Source: Paenibacillus xylaniclasticus (GTDB lineage Bacteria > Bacillota > Bacilli > Paenibacillales > Paenibacillaceae). Taken from it: DNA of 64,000 nucleotides. The notes under the pieces were generated by a model. The model was not told the origin of the DNA. It saw only the letters and a list, made by a program, of their open reading frames with translations, and searched no databases. Numbering within the stretch: position 1 is the stretch's first letter; the number at the start of each line of letters is the position of its first letter. Positions 20,196 through 28,652 of the stretch are shown one piece after another. Location of the stretch: assembly GCF_004001065.1 (NCBI RefSeq), contig NZ_BIML01000003.1, positions 365,942 through 429,941 of the forward strand, read 5' to 3'. Both the position numbers and the translations under genes were made by a program.

Positions 20196-21284
20196 TTATA
20201 GAATGTTGATGCCGGGCATGACCACTGCTGGACGGTACGACTTGGAATAAATCCGTTTCTGCGGAACCGAAAATCTAGTAAAATACTCCATCATTGCTTC
20301 CTTAATTTCTTCGAATGGGCTGTAAGGGGACCAGCCGACAGGCTTAAGGAAGCTGCAATTCAGCAGCGTATTCTCCTCAACCTCTACCGACAGATGCTTC
20401 ACTACCCCTGCATTAGGAATACAATCCGTCATTTGAATGAGCGCTGACGCAACAGCCGAACAAGTCGTAGCATACGTTGAATGAATGAAACCGACCGAAA
20501 TCTCATCTGCAGGCAGGAAGCGGACTGTGAGCTTATCTCCACTGATCTCAGCAGACAAGCTAATTTCTACCTCTTCTCCGCAAATGTTTTTAATCGTCTT
20601 AGTTATCGTTCCGGATGGCTCTGTAATTTGGCCAAGCAGCTTCGCAATGGATGCATCCGATTCTGACGTCCACTCTTTGGCGATCGTCGGCGTGTAATAG
20701 CTTTCCATCACTTTCGCCAGATCGAGGCTGATGCGAACCATTAATTTCAGATCGTTCTCCAAGAGCAGCGCCAGACGGCTGTTCAGCTTTTGCAGCTCGA
20801 TCACATCTCTGTCGATCTGTCCCGAACGCGAAACCCGCAGCGGGGTCGTACGGACACCCTCTTGAAACAAATCCTTCGAGTAAGGGTAATAGTTTCCTAA
20901 TACCATTCCGCCTACATCTGCCAACTGCGATCCGATTACGATATAACCTGCCAACGCGCCGGCACTGAAGAACGGGCTGGCCATATAGTGATCCTTCAGG
21001 TGCATCGTACCGGAGTACGGATCGTTGGTAACGACCGTGTCGCCTGATTTCAAAGCCGGAAACTGCTTAATTACGGTCTCAACATAGCTTTGAATGTTGT
21101 AGATATTTTTCATGCTGGTGCTGTAAATAAGGTTACCTTCTAAATCCGTCGCAGCGACGAATACATGATTCGGATCGACCATCTGTCTGCATGATAGATT
21201 TTTATAAAACTCGTTATAATAAGCAGCAAAGCTTTGCTTCAATTTCTCGCCGGAATCAGTTGCTGTTAACATGGAACCTAACAT
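20196..21284 (-). CDS. Short HyuB-like subunit (N-terminal half only)
   Basis: A 362-residue protein related to the N-terminal part of HyuB: TVVTNDPYSGTMHLKDHYM and QLADVGGMVLGNYYPYS correspond to the DPYYGGTHAADW and HMSDFGGVEPGGYNP blocks of the full-length neighbour. The C-terminal half of HyuB, including the Gly-rich end, is absent, yet the frame is intact, with its own ribosome site (AGAGGTGCG) and stop. It is therefore a distinct short subunit rather than obvious decay. Operon order is hyuA - short hyuB - full hyuB. Multi-subunit carboxylases of this superfamily (acetophenone carboxylase) also use extra HyuB-like or small subunits, so a hetero-oligomer is plausible, but this is inference. 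Confidence 0.8.
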   Translation of the reverse strand: MLGSMLTATDSGEKLKQSFAAYYNEFYKNLSCRQMVDPNHVFVAATDLEGNLIYSTSMKNIYNIQSYVETVIKQFPALKSGDTVVTNDPYSGTMHLKDHYMASPFFSAGALAGYIVIGSQLADVGGMVLGNYYPYSKDLFQEGVRTTPLRVSRSGQIDRDVIELQKLNSRLALLLENDLKLMVRISLDLAKVMESYYTPTIAKEWTSESDASIAKLLGQITEPSGTITKTIKNICGEEVEISLSAEISGDKLTVRFLPADEISVGFIHSTYATTCSAVASALIQMTDCIPNAGVVKHLSVEVEENTLLNCSFLKPVGWSPYSPFEEIKEAMMEYFTRFSVPQKRIYSKSYRPAVVMPGINIL

Positions 21285-21319
21285 TACAACGCACCTCTTT
21301 CCTGTTTTATGAAGGTCAA

Positions 21320-23386
21320 TTACAAAATCATTTCATACATTTGCTCTGGAGATACAACCACGTAGCTGCCAGGGATGACGACAATCGTCGTATGCGGCTC
21401 TTCAATAATAGCCGGACCTTCGATACGATCTCCTGTCACCATACGCTCACCATCGTAAACTGGCGTGTCTACGAAGCCGTTATACTCCTCGTAAAATACT
21501 TTCCGCGTACCCTTCACAATTCTCGATGTATCGTTATCAGAAACCGCATCTGTCTTCACATTCAGTTTGGAACGAATGCCCCACAGGTCGACTTGAATAC
21601 CTAAAATCTCCGTTTCTTCTTCCGGTTTGTTGAAGGAATACAGCTGCTTGTGCATGTCATGGAATCTTTGAATCGTATTTTGCATGCCCTCTTCCTTCAG
21701 ATAACCTTCAGCAGTCGTATCTCCCTCTACGACAATTTCATGCGTTTGTCCGGCATAGTGCATTTCAAACTTCACGACTACCTTCACTTCACCCAGCGAA
21801 CGGATTCCGTCAATCTCCTTACTTCCTTCTGCAATAGCGTCCTGAATTAAGCGATTGACCTGTTCCAAATTAACCATGGAGCTGCGCGAGAAATATCCCC
21901 GCGTCTTGGAGATCAAGACGTCAGACATGACATCGCCCATTGCGCACAATACGGATGCGTTGCCCTTCGGAACTAATACTCGCTTCATTCCAAGCTCTGT
22001 TGCTTGGCGAGCTGCATGAATGGCGCCGGCGCCGCCAAAAGCAATCAAGTCGAAATCCCGTGGATCATAGCCTTGTGAAATCGAAACCTTCCGGATCCCG
22101 TTATTCATGCTGTTGTTGACGACGCGGAATATTCCGTTCGCCGCTTCTACAGTAGAAATTCCCATTGGCTTAGCGACGTGCTCTTCAATCGCTTTGGCAG
22201 CAGCCTCGTAATCCAGCTTCATCTTGCCGCCCAGGAACGAGTTAGCATCGAGCAAGCCGAGATACAAGTTAGCATCCGTAACCGTTGGCAGTTTGCCGCC
22301 TCGGCCGAAGCATGCAGGTCCAGGTACGGCGCCAGCACTTGCTGGTCCGACAGTCAGTCTGCCCGCCTCGTCGACAGAAGCGATACTGCCGCCGCCTGCA
22401 CCGATCGTATGAATATCGAGTGTCGGAACCGCAATACGGTAACGATTCATCCATGCTTCTGTACTTACCGTCGGCAGTCCGTTCTTAATAAGGCACACGT
22501 CGTAGCTCGTACCGCCCATGTCAACCGTAATGACATTGCCGTTACCGGAATTCAATCCGATTTGAGCACCTGCAACTACGCCGCCCGCAGGGCCTGAGAG
22601 TACGAGATTGACACCGCTCTTGGCCGCTTGCTCGATGGGAAGCATCCCGCCGTTAGCAGACATGATGAAAATATCGCCGTTGAAGTTTTTCGATTCCAGC
22701 CTTGTTTTCAAGTTCATTAAGTAACGTGACAGCTTCGGCGTAACGTACGCATCGACAACCGTCGTACTCAGCCGCTCAAATTCGCGAACACGCGGCAAAA
22801 TTTCATGAGAAAGCGAGATATGCAAATTCGGAGCCATTTCCTTAATGATTTCTCGCGTTCGTATTTCATGGACAGGATTCAGGAACGAGAACAGATAACA
22901 TACGACGATACTTTCTACTTCTTGCTTCAATAGCGATTCCACGCTGCTGCGTACATCGTCCTCGTTCAGCGGTTCAACAATATTGCCCGCATAATCGATT
23001 CTTTCGCTTACCGCCATCCGCTTACGGCGCGGCACGATTGGATACGGCGGCTGAAGGCGCAGGTCAAATGCCGCCTCCTTATAGTTCCTCCGTAAATCCA
23101 AGATGTCACGGAATCCCTTCGTCGTCAGAATCCCCGTATTTGCTCCATTCATTTCGAGCATGATGTTGGTAGCAACGGTTGTACCATGAACAAGGTACTC
23201 GCATTCCGACATAAACTGCTCCACATCGGTCGACATTTGCTCAGCAAGCCTTCCCAATCCTTCGACAACCGCTTCGGATTGATCGTGCGGGGTACTCGGC
23301 ACTTTTGCCGTAAAAATTTTCCCTGCAGCATCAATTGCGACAAAATCTGTGAAAGTTCCTCCGACATCCACTCCAACTGCATGCAT
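21320..23386 (-). CDS. hyuA: Hydantoinase A / oxoprolinase-type ATP-binding subunit
   Basis: A 688-residue HyuA-family protein of the actin-like ATPase fold, the partner of HyuB in ATP-dependent cyclic-amide hydrolysis or ketone carboxylation. The N-terminal phosphate loop VDVGGTFTDFVAID, the central GPAGGVVAGAQIG and DMGGTSYDVCLI, and the late FGGAGAIHA block are all present. The ATG at 23386 lies just after GAGGAGG and gives the family's usual N-terminus MHAVGVDVGGTF; an ATG nine codons upstream has no ribosome site. It is the first gene of the seven-gene operon and is divergent from a LysR-type regulator, the usual arrangement for substrate-induced control. Confidence 0.92.
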   Translation of the reverse strand: MHAVGVDVGGTFTDFVAIDAAGKIFTAKVPSTPHDQSEAVVEGLGRLAEQMSTDVEQFMSECEYLVHGTTVATNIMLEMNGANTGILTTKGFRDILDLRRNYKEAAFDLRLQPPYPIVPRRKRMAVSERIDYAGNIVEPLNEDDVRSSVESLLKQEVESIVVCYLFSFLNPVHEIRTREIIKEMAPNLHISLSHEILPRVREFERLSTTVVDAYVTPKLSRYLMNLKTRLESKNFNGDIFIMSANGGMLPIEQAAKSGVNLVLSGPAGGVVAGAQIGLNSGNGNVITVDMGGTSYDVCLIKNGLPTVSTEAWMNRYRIAVPTLDIHTIGAGGGSIASVDEAGRLTVGPASAGAVPGPACFGRGGKLPTVTDANLYLGLLDANSFLGGKMKLDYEAAAKAIEEHVAKPMGISTVEAANGIFRVVNNSMNNGIRKVSISQGYDPRDFDLIAFGGAGAIHAARQATELGMKRVLVPKGNASVLCAMGDVMSDVLISKTRGYFSRSSMVNLEQVNRLIQDAIAEGSKEIDGIRSLGEVKVVVKFEMHYAGQTHEIVVEGDTTAEGYLKEEGMQNTIQRFHDMHKQLYSFNKPEEETEILGIQVDLWGIRSKLNVKTDAVSDNDTSRIVKGTRKVFYEEYNGFVDTPVYDGERMVTGDRIEGPAIIEEPHTTIVVIPGSYVVVSPEQMYEMIL

Positions 23387-23476
23387 CCGCGTTTCCTCCT
23401 CTAAATGTAACATAATACGTCATATAGTCTGACAACAACTTCCCATAAACCTGTCGTTGCTGTCACCTAGAATCCT

Positions 23477-23621
23477 AATACAAGATTATCGTATTGTAAA
23501 ATTCTTAATATTAATCAAAAGTTAATGAATTTCTATCAAAGTAATTGTCATGTTCATGTTATACTTATTTACACAAAGAGAAATATAGTTACAATTACAT
23601 TACACAATACCATACTGTATA
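23477..23621. promoter_or_regulatory. Divergent control region with two candidate LysR-type sites
   Basis: The 251-base gap between hyuA and the LysR gene holds two related dyads. AATAC-N9-GTATT lies at 23477-23495 and AATAC-N6-GTATA at 23606-23621, the latter just before the regulator's ribosome site. The shared AATAC/GTAT arms fit binding of the same dimer, with the promoter-proximal copy suited to autorepression. The half-site match is seen; the binding is inferred. Confidence 0.35.
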
Positions 23622-23637
23622 TTTTTGGAGGTGCCCC

Positions 23638-24534
23638 TTGAATTTCGATCAATTACAAACGTTTATCGTTGTATGTAATCATGGCAGCTATCACAAAGCT
23701 TCAGGGGAACTTTTTTTATCGCAGCCAACCATTACTCACCGGATCAACCAACTAGAAGAGGAGCTCGGTGCGGTTTTGCTCATACGAAGCAGGAAAGAGC
23801 TGAAGTTAACGCCAGAGGGGAAAATTTTTTTAAAACACGCCAAGACGGTATTGGATTCCATGGCCAACGGAATTGTAGAATTAACTTCTTACAAAAATAA
23901 AAAAATCAATAAATTAAACATCGCATGTACACGTACATACAGTGCCTATTTGGTACCGAGAATTATGAATATTTTTCTCAAGCATTATTCAGACGTTGAG
24001 GTCTCATTGCACGCGATATCAACCCGAAAAGCAATAGCTGGGCTCATTGAGGAAAGGTATCATTTTTCATTCGCCCGCTATTCCTTTGAACATTCGGAGC
24101 TGGAATTTCGTTTGCTAGATCAAGAACCGGTCTATGTTGTTACCAGTCACAATCATCCCTTCGCCCAAAAAAAACGTCTATCGATTCACGACGTGCTGGA
24201 AGAGCCATTAATTATGCCTACTGAAGGCTCGCAATCAAGAGAGTTTCTACAGAAAACGATTAATAAATATCCTGTGCCTTACAAAATCCGCTACGAAACG
24301 GACGATATCGAGTTAATTAAACATCTCATTATGAAAGGAGCCGGAATCAGCTTTCTGGAGGGCTCTTGTGTAGCGCAAGAGGTCAATAATAAACAATTAG
24401 CCGTACACCGGCTTGAGGAGGACCCGTTTCCTTTGCGCCCAACTTATCTCGTATTCAAGCAAGGAGCAGAAATGCTTCAAGCGGAACCATACATCAAGAG
24501 CATTATTGATTTGTGGAGCGGGGATGCAGAATAG
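23638..24534 (+). CDS. LysR-type transcriptional regulator of the hyu-ABC operon
   Basis: A 298-residue LysR-family regulator. The N-terminal winged helix-turn-helix is clear (about 1-60: FDQLQTFIVVCNHGSYHKAS, then LSQPTITHRINQLEEELG), followed by a linker helix and a substrate-binding-like effector domain (about 88-295). The start is TTG at 23638, directly after GGAGGTG; a longer frame from 23545 would add a tail not found in the family and has no ribosome site. It is divergent from hyuA with a shared control region, so it most probably senses the hydantoin- or oxoproline-like substrate and controls the operon. A hairpin with a T-rich end follows its stop codon. Confidence 0.92.
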   Translation: MNFDQLQTFIVVCNHGSYHKASGELFLSQPTITHRINQLEEELGAVLLIRSRKELKLTPEGKIFLKHAKTVLDSMANGIVELTSYKNKKINKLNIACTRTYSAYLVPRIMNIFLKHYSDVEVSLHAISTRKAIAGLIEERYHFSFARYSFEHSELEFRLLDQEPVYVVTSHNHPFAQKKRLSIHDVLEEPLIMPTEGSQSREFLQKTINKYPVPYKIRYETDDIELIKHLIMKGAGISFLEGSCVAQEVNNKQLAVHRLEEDPFPLRPTYLVFKQGAEMLQAEPYIKSIIDLWSGDAE

Positions 24535-24552
24535 GAGATGATACAGTATATC

Positions 24553-24598
24553 CAAAAAAAAAAAGCCGGAGCCCCGCAGTTAAGCGGACTCCGGCTTG
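24553..24598. terminator. Bidirectional terminator between the LysR gene and the YxjI-like gene
   Basis: AAGCCGGAGCCCCGC pairs with GCGGACTCCGGCTT around a short loop. On the minus strand it is followed by eleven or more T residues, so it is mainly the terminator of the YxjI-like gene; on the plus strand the T-run is weaker, but it lies 20 bases after the regulator. Confidence 0.85.
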
Positions 24599-24609
24599 TC
24601 GTCTTTCCA

Positions 24610-25188
24610 TTAGCCTTGCTGTCCTTCAATGACAACGAGCAGCACTGCAGCAGCTAGCCCTAACCGGCGGTCCAGCTGGTTACCCTTGTCGAGCGAGAAG
24701 TCCAGATTCAATTTGCCGACCAGCGGATTCCAATCCTGCTTAAACAGCGCAACCTGTTCCCCTCGGATCTCGACATGGAACTTTTGCGGAATCAGATTGG
24801 TCAGGAATCTTCTAAGCAGCGCCATGAGCGGGCTATCCTCTTTAATAAGCCCGATCTCTGTCTCGTAGCGATCCATGATGACCCACTCATCCTTCAGCAT
24901 CGACTTCATACCTTTGCGGCGAAGAGAGCCAATCCTCTCGCCCGTGGTCGAATCAACGACGTCATAGGTAGCGGCGAAATCAATGACGCTGCGCGCCTGA
25001 ATAGAGATGAGCTCCTCCTGCATCGAATCATCGGCAAACAGCCGAATATCTTCTTTCAGTTTGAACGCTTTCATTTTCGAAAATAATACCGGCTGACCGC
25101 TGCTGTCAAAAATATCTATCTTTGCCCCCGCAAGCGACAAAATTTGTTTCCTGACGAGGTATTGCGTATGGGTAAATTTTGGATTCAT
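24610..25188 (-). CDS. LURP-one-related / YxjI-like protein (tubby-like fold)
   Basis: A 192-residue soluble protein with the features of the LURP-one-related/YxjI family, which is predicted to fold like the C-terminal barrel of Tubby and phospholipid scramblases. Typical elements are QYLVRKQILSLAGAKIDIFD at the N-terminus, IGSLRRKGMKSMLKDEW in the middle and FHVEIRGEQVALFKQDW later, ending in a hydrophobic helix (LGLAAAVLLVVIEG). No catalytic residues are known for the family and its role in bacteria is not established. ATG at 25188, six bases after AGGAGG, is preferred to TTG at 25194. It lies 106 bases downstream of the PKS operon on the same strand; whether it shares the transcript is unclear. 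Confidence 0.7.
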   Translation of the reverse strand: MNPKFTHTQYLVRKQILSLAGAKIDIFDSSGQPVLFSKMKAFKLKEDIRLFADDSMQEELISIQARSVIDFAATYDVVDSTTGERIGSLRRKGMKSMLKDEWVIMDRYETEIGLIKEDSPLMALLRRFLTNLIPQKFHVEIRGEQVALFKQDWNPLVGKLNLDFSLDKGNQLDRRLGLAAAVLLVVIEGQQG

Positions 25189-25294
25189 GGACAACCTCCT
25201 GCGACTTTAATCATATTGATAAAATTCGACAGCAAGGTGGAGAATCCTTCCTCAGTAAATTCCATCTGTGAGTCAGAATCGAAAGAGGGGGACC

Positions 25295-27607
25295 TTAACG
25301 TAATTTTGAATATCTATCATTCAAATGCTGTGCCGTTTCAACCATTATTTTTATGCCTATTTCATCGACATGCCTGTTTCTCCAATTTTCTAGAGCTGTA
25401 CCTTTAACCCACTGGTTAAAAGCGCCTAGAGCCGGACCGCAGTGAACTTGATAATCCACCTTATTGTGTTTGTCTCCATTCAGAGCAAGCCTGGTCGAGT
25501 ATGCAAAGTACCATTTAAATATGAGCGCCATTTTACGTTTCGGGTTTTTTTCCGCTTTTTCGATCCTTTCAGCAGGATAATAAGATTTAATGTCCTCATA
25601 TACATCTTCCATGCTTTTCTTAAAAAACTTTTCTTCGATATACTTCTTGGTTTCGTAATCGATCTCATCGATTGAATTGTAATGGCGGTAAAGATCATAA
25701 AGCTTATTCGCTCTAGCCGGGAAGAAGACTCCTTTTTTCATCACTTGAATCTGGGCTCCCAATTCGAACATATCTCCTGCCGGTGCATATTCTGTATCCT
25801 GTATGTTTAACTGCTGGAGCAAATCCTTGACCTCATCGCTTGTTCCCGCTTCAACGGTGCACTGATTAATGGAGCCTGTCATGATGAAATCCGCCCCCAA
25901 CATGAACGCTGAAGCGGCTGCCTGCGGAGTCCCTATTCCACCGGCTGCTCCCACACTTATGCTTCTGTGGTACTTATATTGGGCCATCGCTTCATCTCTC
26001 ATCTTAAGTGCAAGCGGCACTAATACGTACGCAACCGCTTTGTCGGTATGTCCGCCTGAATCCGCTTCAACGCATAGGTCGTCCGCCATAGGAATTTCCA
26101 TCGCCATTAAAGCTTCATCCCTCGTAATCTTGTTGTCCGCCAGCAATTTATCCACGATATTCTGAGGAGCGGGACTTAAGAATGCTTCAAAAACCTCGGG
26201 CCGGGATACTTTTGCCAAAATCCTATTCTTAGGTACTACTCCCCCCTGACTGTCCCGTTTCAAGCCATTCAGCCTGTACCTTATTAAGGAAGGCGTAATA
26301 CTCATAAATGCTGACGCTTCAATATTTCTTACCCTGTGCTTGAGGTACAAATCGACCACGCGATCTTCAATATCAGGGTGATCTGGCACATGGATCAGAT
26401 TCATCCCGTAAGCCTCTCCGCTGTTCAATTCATTCTGAATATAGTGAATCGCATCCTCCAAAGCTTCTAGCTTCATCCCCCCAGCCCCGAAGAATCCCAT
26501 CATTCCTGCCTTCCCTACTTTAACGACCATCTGCTTAGAAGAAATCCCCTTATACATAGAGCCTGTAAGATAGGCGTATTTTAATCCATAACGTTCTTTA
26601 AACTCTTGGTTGCCAAGAGACTCAGCGGTAATCGGTTTGTTAGAGGGCGAAGACGCTAATACAAGTCCCCGCATTGGTTCAGAATCCTCCTCACCATTAA
26701 CTTGATCTGCATCTTGATTCTGCCCGTCATCCTCATCTTCGTCTGTCACCCGCAGCGGCTCTGCTTCTCGCTGAATTGTTTTAACCAGTGCAGATAATAC
26801 GTTACCAGGTCCTACCTGAATAAATTGACTTACGTTTTTGCCCATTAAATATCTTATACTTTCCGACCACTTGACCGGGCTTACGATTTGATTGACCAAC
26901 GTATTCCGCAAATCTTTATACTTATATGGTCTAGCATAGACATTAGAGATAACAGGTATCTCGATTTTCGAGAACTCAAATTGCGCTGCATAAGCCTCGA
27001 AACGCTCCCTGGCATACTCCATATACCTTGAATGAAACGCTCCGCTTACTTTCAAAATTACATAAGCTCTGGCTCCCGCATCCTCAAAAATAGCTTTAGC
27101 TTGCTCAATCCGGTGCTTCGGCCCTGAGATAACAATCTGTTGAGGGGAGTTAAGGTTGGCCACATCAATCTCCGATAGCTTATGATGCTTAATAATTTCT
27201 GTACATGTTTCTTCATTCAAGCCAATAACCGCCGCCATTCCACCGCCGGAGGCCCTTCCCATCAGCTCGCCTCTTTTGACAACCAGCTTCAACCCGGTTT
27301 CAAAATCAAATGCTCCTGCGGCGAGGAGAGCATTATATTCTCCCAAGCTATGTCCGGCAACATAATCGGGCTTTCTTCCAGTCTCCTTCAAGATTTTCAG
27401 ATAGCTTAATGCATTTACAACATATAAAGCCGGTTGGGTATAATCCGTTTGCTGAAGTTGGTCGTTAGGATCCTCAAGGCACAGCTCCTCAATGGAATAA
27501 CCAAGAATGTTATCAGCTTTTGTAACCAACTCTTTAAAGTCATCAAAAAGTCCTTCCCCCATGCCTTTGATCTGAGACCCTTGTCCAGGAAACAGATATG
27601 CGATCAT
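25295..27607 (-). CDS. Trans-acting malonyl-CoA acyltransferase fused to enoyl reductase (AT-ER)
   Basis: A 770-residue bifunctional protein of the PksE type found in trans-AT polyketide clusters. The N-terminal AT (about 1-285) has FPGQGSQ and the nucleophile Ser in GHSLGEY (residue 87), and would load malonyl units onto all the AT-less modules of PKS A-C. After an acidic linker, the C-terminal part (about 325-770) is a PfaD-like FMN-dependent enoyl reductase (KVGKAGMMGFFGAGGMKLEA, then SVGAAGGIGTPQAAASAFML), which can reduce enoyl intermediates in trans. No ER lies inside the modules, so any saturated carbon pair would depend on this protein. The ATG at 27607 follows AGAGGGAAG; a TTG one codon earlier is the alternative. 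It is the last gene of the PKS operon. Confidence 0.93.
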   Translation of the reverse strand: MIAYLFPGQGSQIKGMGEGLFDDFKELVTKADNILGYSIEELCLEDPNDQLQQTDYTQPALYVVNALSYLKILKETGRKPDYVAGHSLGEYNALLAAGAFDFETGLKLVVKRGELMGRASGGGMAAVIGLNEETCTEIIKHHKLSEIDVANLNSPQQIVISGPKHRIEQAKAIFEDAGARAYVILKVSGAFHSRYMEYARERFEAYAAQFEFSKIEIPVISNVYARPYKYKDLRNTLVNQIVSPVKWSESIRYLMGKNVSQFIQVGPGNVLSALVKTIQREAEPLRVTDEDEDDGQNQDADQVNGEEDSEPMRGLVLASSPSNKPITAESLGNQEFKERYGLKYAYLTGSMYKGISSKQMVVKVGKAGMMGFFGAGGMKLEALEDAIHYIQNELNSGEAYGMNLIHVPDHPDIEDRVVDLYLKHRVRNIEASAFMSITPSLIRYRLNGLKRDSQGGVVPKNRILAKVSRPEVFEAFLSPAPQNIVDKLLADNKITRDEALMAMEIPMADDLCVEADSGGHTDKAVAYVLVPLALKMRDEAMAQYKYHRSISVGAAGGIGTPQAAASAFMLGADFIMTGSINQCTVEAGTSDEVKDLLQQLNIQDTEYAPAGDMFELGAQIQVMKKGVFFPARANKLYDLYRHYNSIDEIDYETKKYIEEKFFKKSMEDVYEDIKSYYPAERIEKAEKNPKRKMALIFKWYFAYSTRLALNGDKHNKVDYQVHCGPALGAFNQWVKGTALENWRNRHVDEIGIKIMVETAQHLNDRYSKLR

Positions 27608-27640
27608 CAATCTTCCCTCTCTTCTTGTTGATAAAGGAGT

Positions 27641-28594
27641 TTATTGGGATATGCATAATAGATTCTGTAAATTTTGCAGATCACGTTTATACGGTGTCAT
27701 AACGGAATAAAGCTGTGCCCGTCTGTCTGCGCCAAAATTGTATTTCACAAAATTAGATAGCGTACCCATAGGGCCAAGATCAATGTATATCCTCTCTTCC
27801 CCGTCTCCTATAACGTTGAGTGCGCGCCGAAAATGAATCGGATTGCGGACGACGTCCCATAGAAAACCGTTGTCAATCGTCGTCACATGCCCCCCATACG
27901 CAGATGAAATAATATTAATTGTTGGTCGTTTGATAAACATTTGCTTTAAAAAGTCTGTATATTCCAAAGCGATAGGATCGATGCGAGGTGAATGAAAAGC
28001 AAACTGGACTGGCAATCGCTGGCATATGACTTCTTTGGCTTTCAATACCTCTTCTATTATTTCAAGCTGTTCGCAACTGCCTGAAACGATAAAATGCGAG
28101 TCATAGTTAACAGAGACCAACTCCGAGTTGCTATGTAGCAGCAACTCGGAGTTATAAAGAGTGGAGTCGCCTATGACGGCCAGCATTCCCCCTCTCTGAC
28201 AGCTTGCTTCCACCAATTGTGCTTGCTTGACAATGCATCGGATGGTATCTTCATCACTCAAACAGCCAGCTGCAGCGATTGATGCGCACTCGCCCAAGCT
28301 GGTTCCCAGAACGATGTCGGGAAATAGACCGTTTTCCAATAACACCTGGGTTAGAGCATACTCCACCATGAAAATGGCTGGATGGGTGTACAATAAGCTG
28401 TCAAACGGCTCAACGCTCTTCTTAGTGTCATCGTACAATACGTTTAGCACTGATTTTCCCGTCAGATCCGCATGTATTTCATCCAATCTGTTCATCCATT
28501 TCCGGAACACAGCATTCGTCGTATACAATTCTTTTCCCATGCCATAATACTGCGAGCCCTGACCCGAATACATAAAAACGATAGTCTTGTTCAT
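27641..28594 (-). CDS. Second acyltransferase-like protein, probable acylhydrolase (editing)
   Basis: A 317-residue stand-alone member of the malonyltransferase fold. YSGQGSQYYGMG marks the N-terminus, and the nucleophile elbow reads GTSLGE (Ser99) where loading ATs have GHSLGE. In trans-AT clusters a second AT-like protein of this kind often acts as an acylhydrolase that clears stalled or wrong acyl groups from ACPs (PedC/PksD type). The His-to-Thr change and the pairing with a separate AT-ER support that role, but a loading or off-loading function is possible. ATG at 28594 after GGGGGA gives the normal N-terminus; an earlier in-frame ATG at 28651 has no ribosome site. It lies between the SDR and AT-ER genes. 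Confidence 0.8.
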   Translation of the reverse strand: MNKTIVFMYSGQGSQYYGMGKELYTTNAVFRKWMNRLDEIHADLTGKSVLNVLYDDTKKSVEPFDSLLYTHPAIFMVEYALTQVLLENGLFPDIVLGTSLGECASIAAAGCLSDEDTIRCIVKQAQLVEASCQRGGMLAVIGDSTLYNSELLLHSNSELVSVNYDSHFIVSGSCEQLEIIEEVLKAKEVICQRLPVQFAFHSPRIDPIALEYTDFLKQMFIKRPTINIISSAYGGHVTTIDNGFLWDVVRNPIHFRRALNVIGDGEERIYIDLGPMGTLSNFVKYNFGADRRAQLYSVMTPYKRDLQNLQNLLCISQ

Positions 28595-28652
28595 TGTTCC
28601 CCCGCCACTATATATTGCTTCGATACGGTTTATTCTTTGTAAATCAGACATT

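Noticed and set aside
23545..23637. Longer N-terminus for the LysR-type regulator
   Set aside because: The added residues are not LysR-like, have no ribosome site, and the TTG at 23638 has GGAGGTG directly before it.
25189..25294. Terminator at the end of the PKS operon
   Set aside because: I found no stem followed by a T-run here; the operon may read through into the YxjI-like gene.
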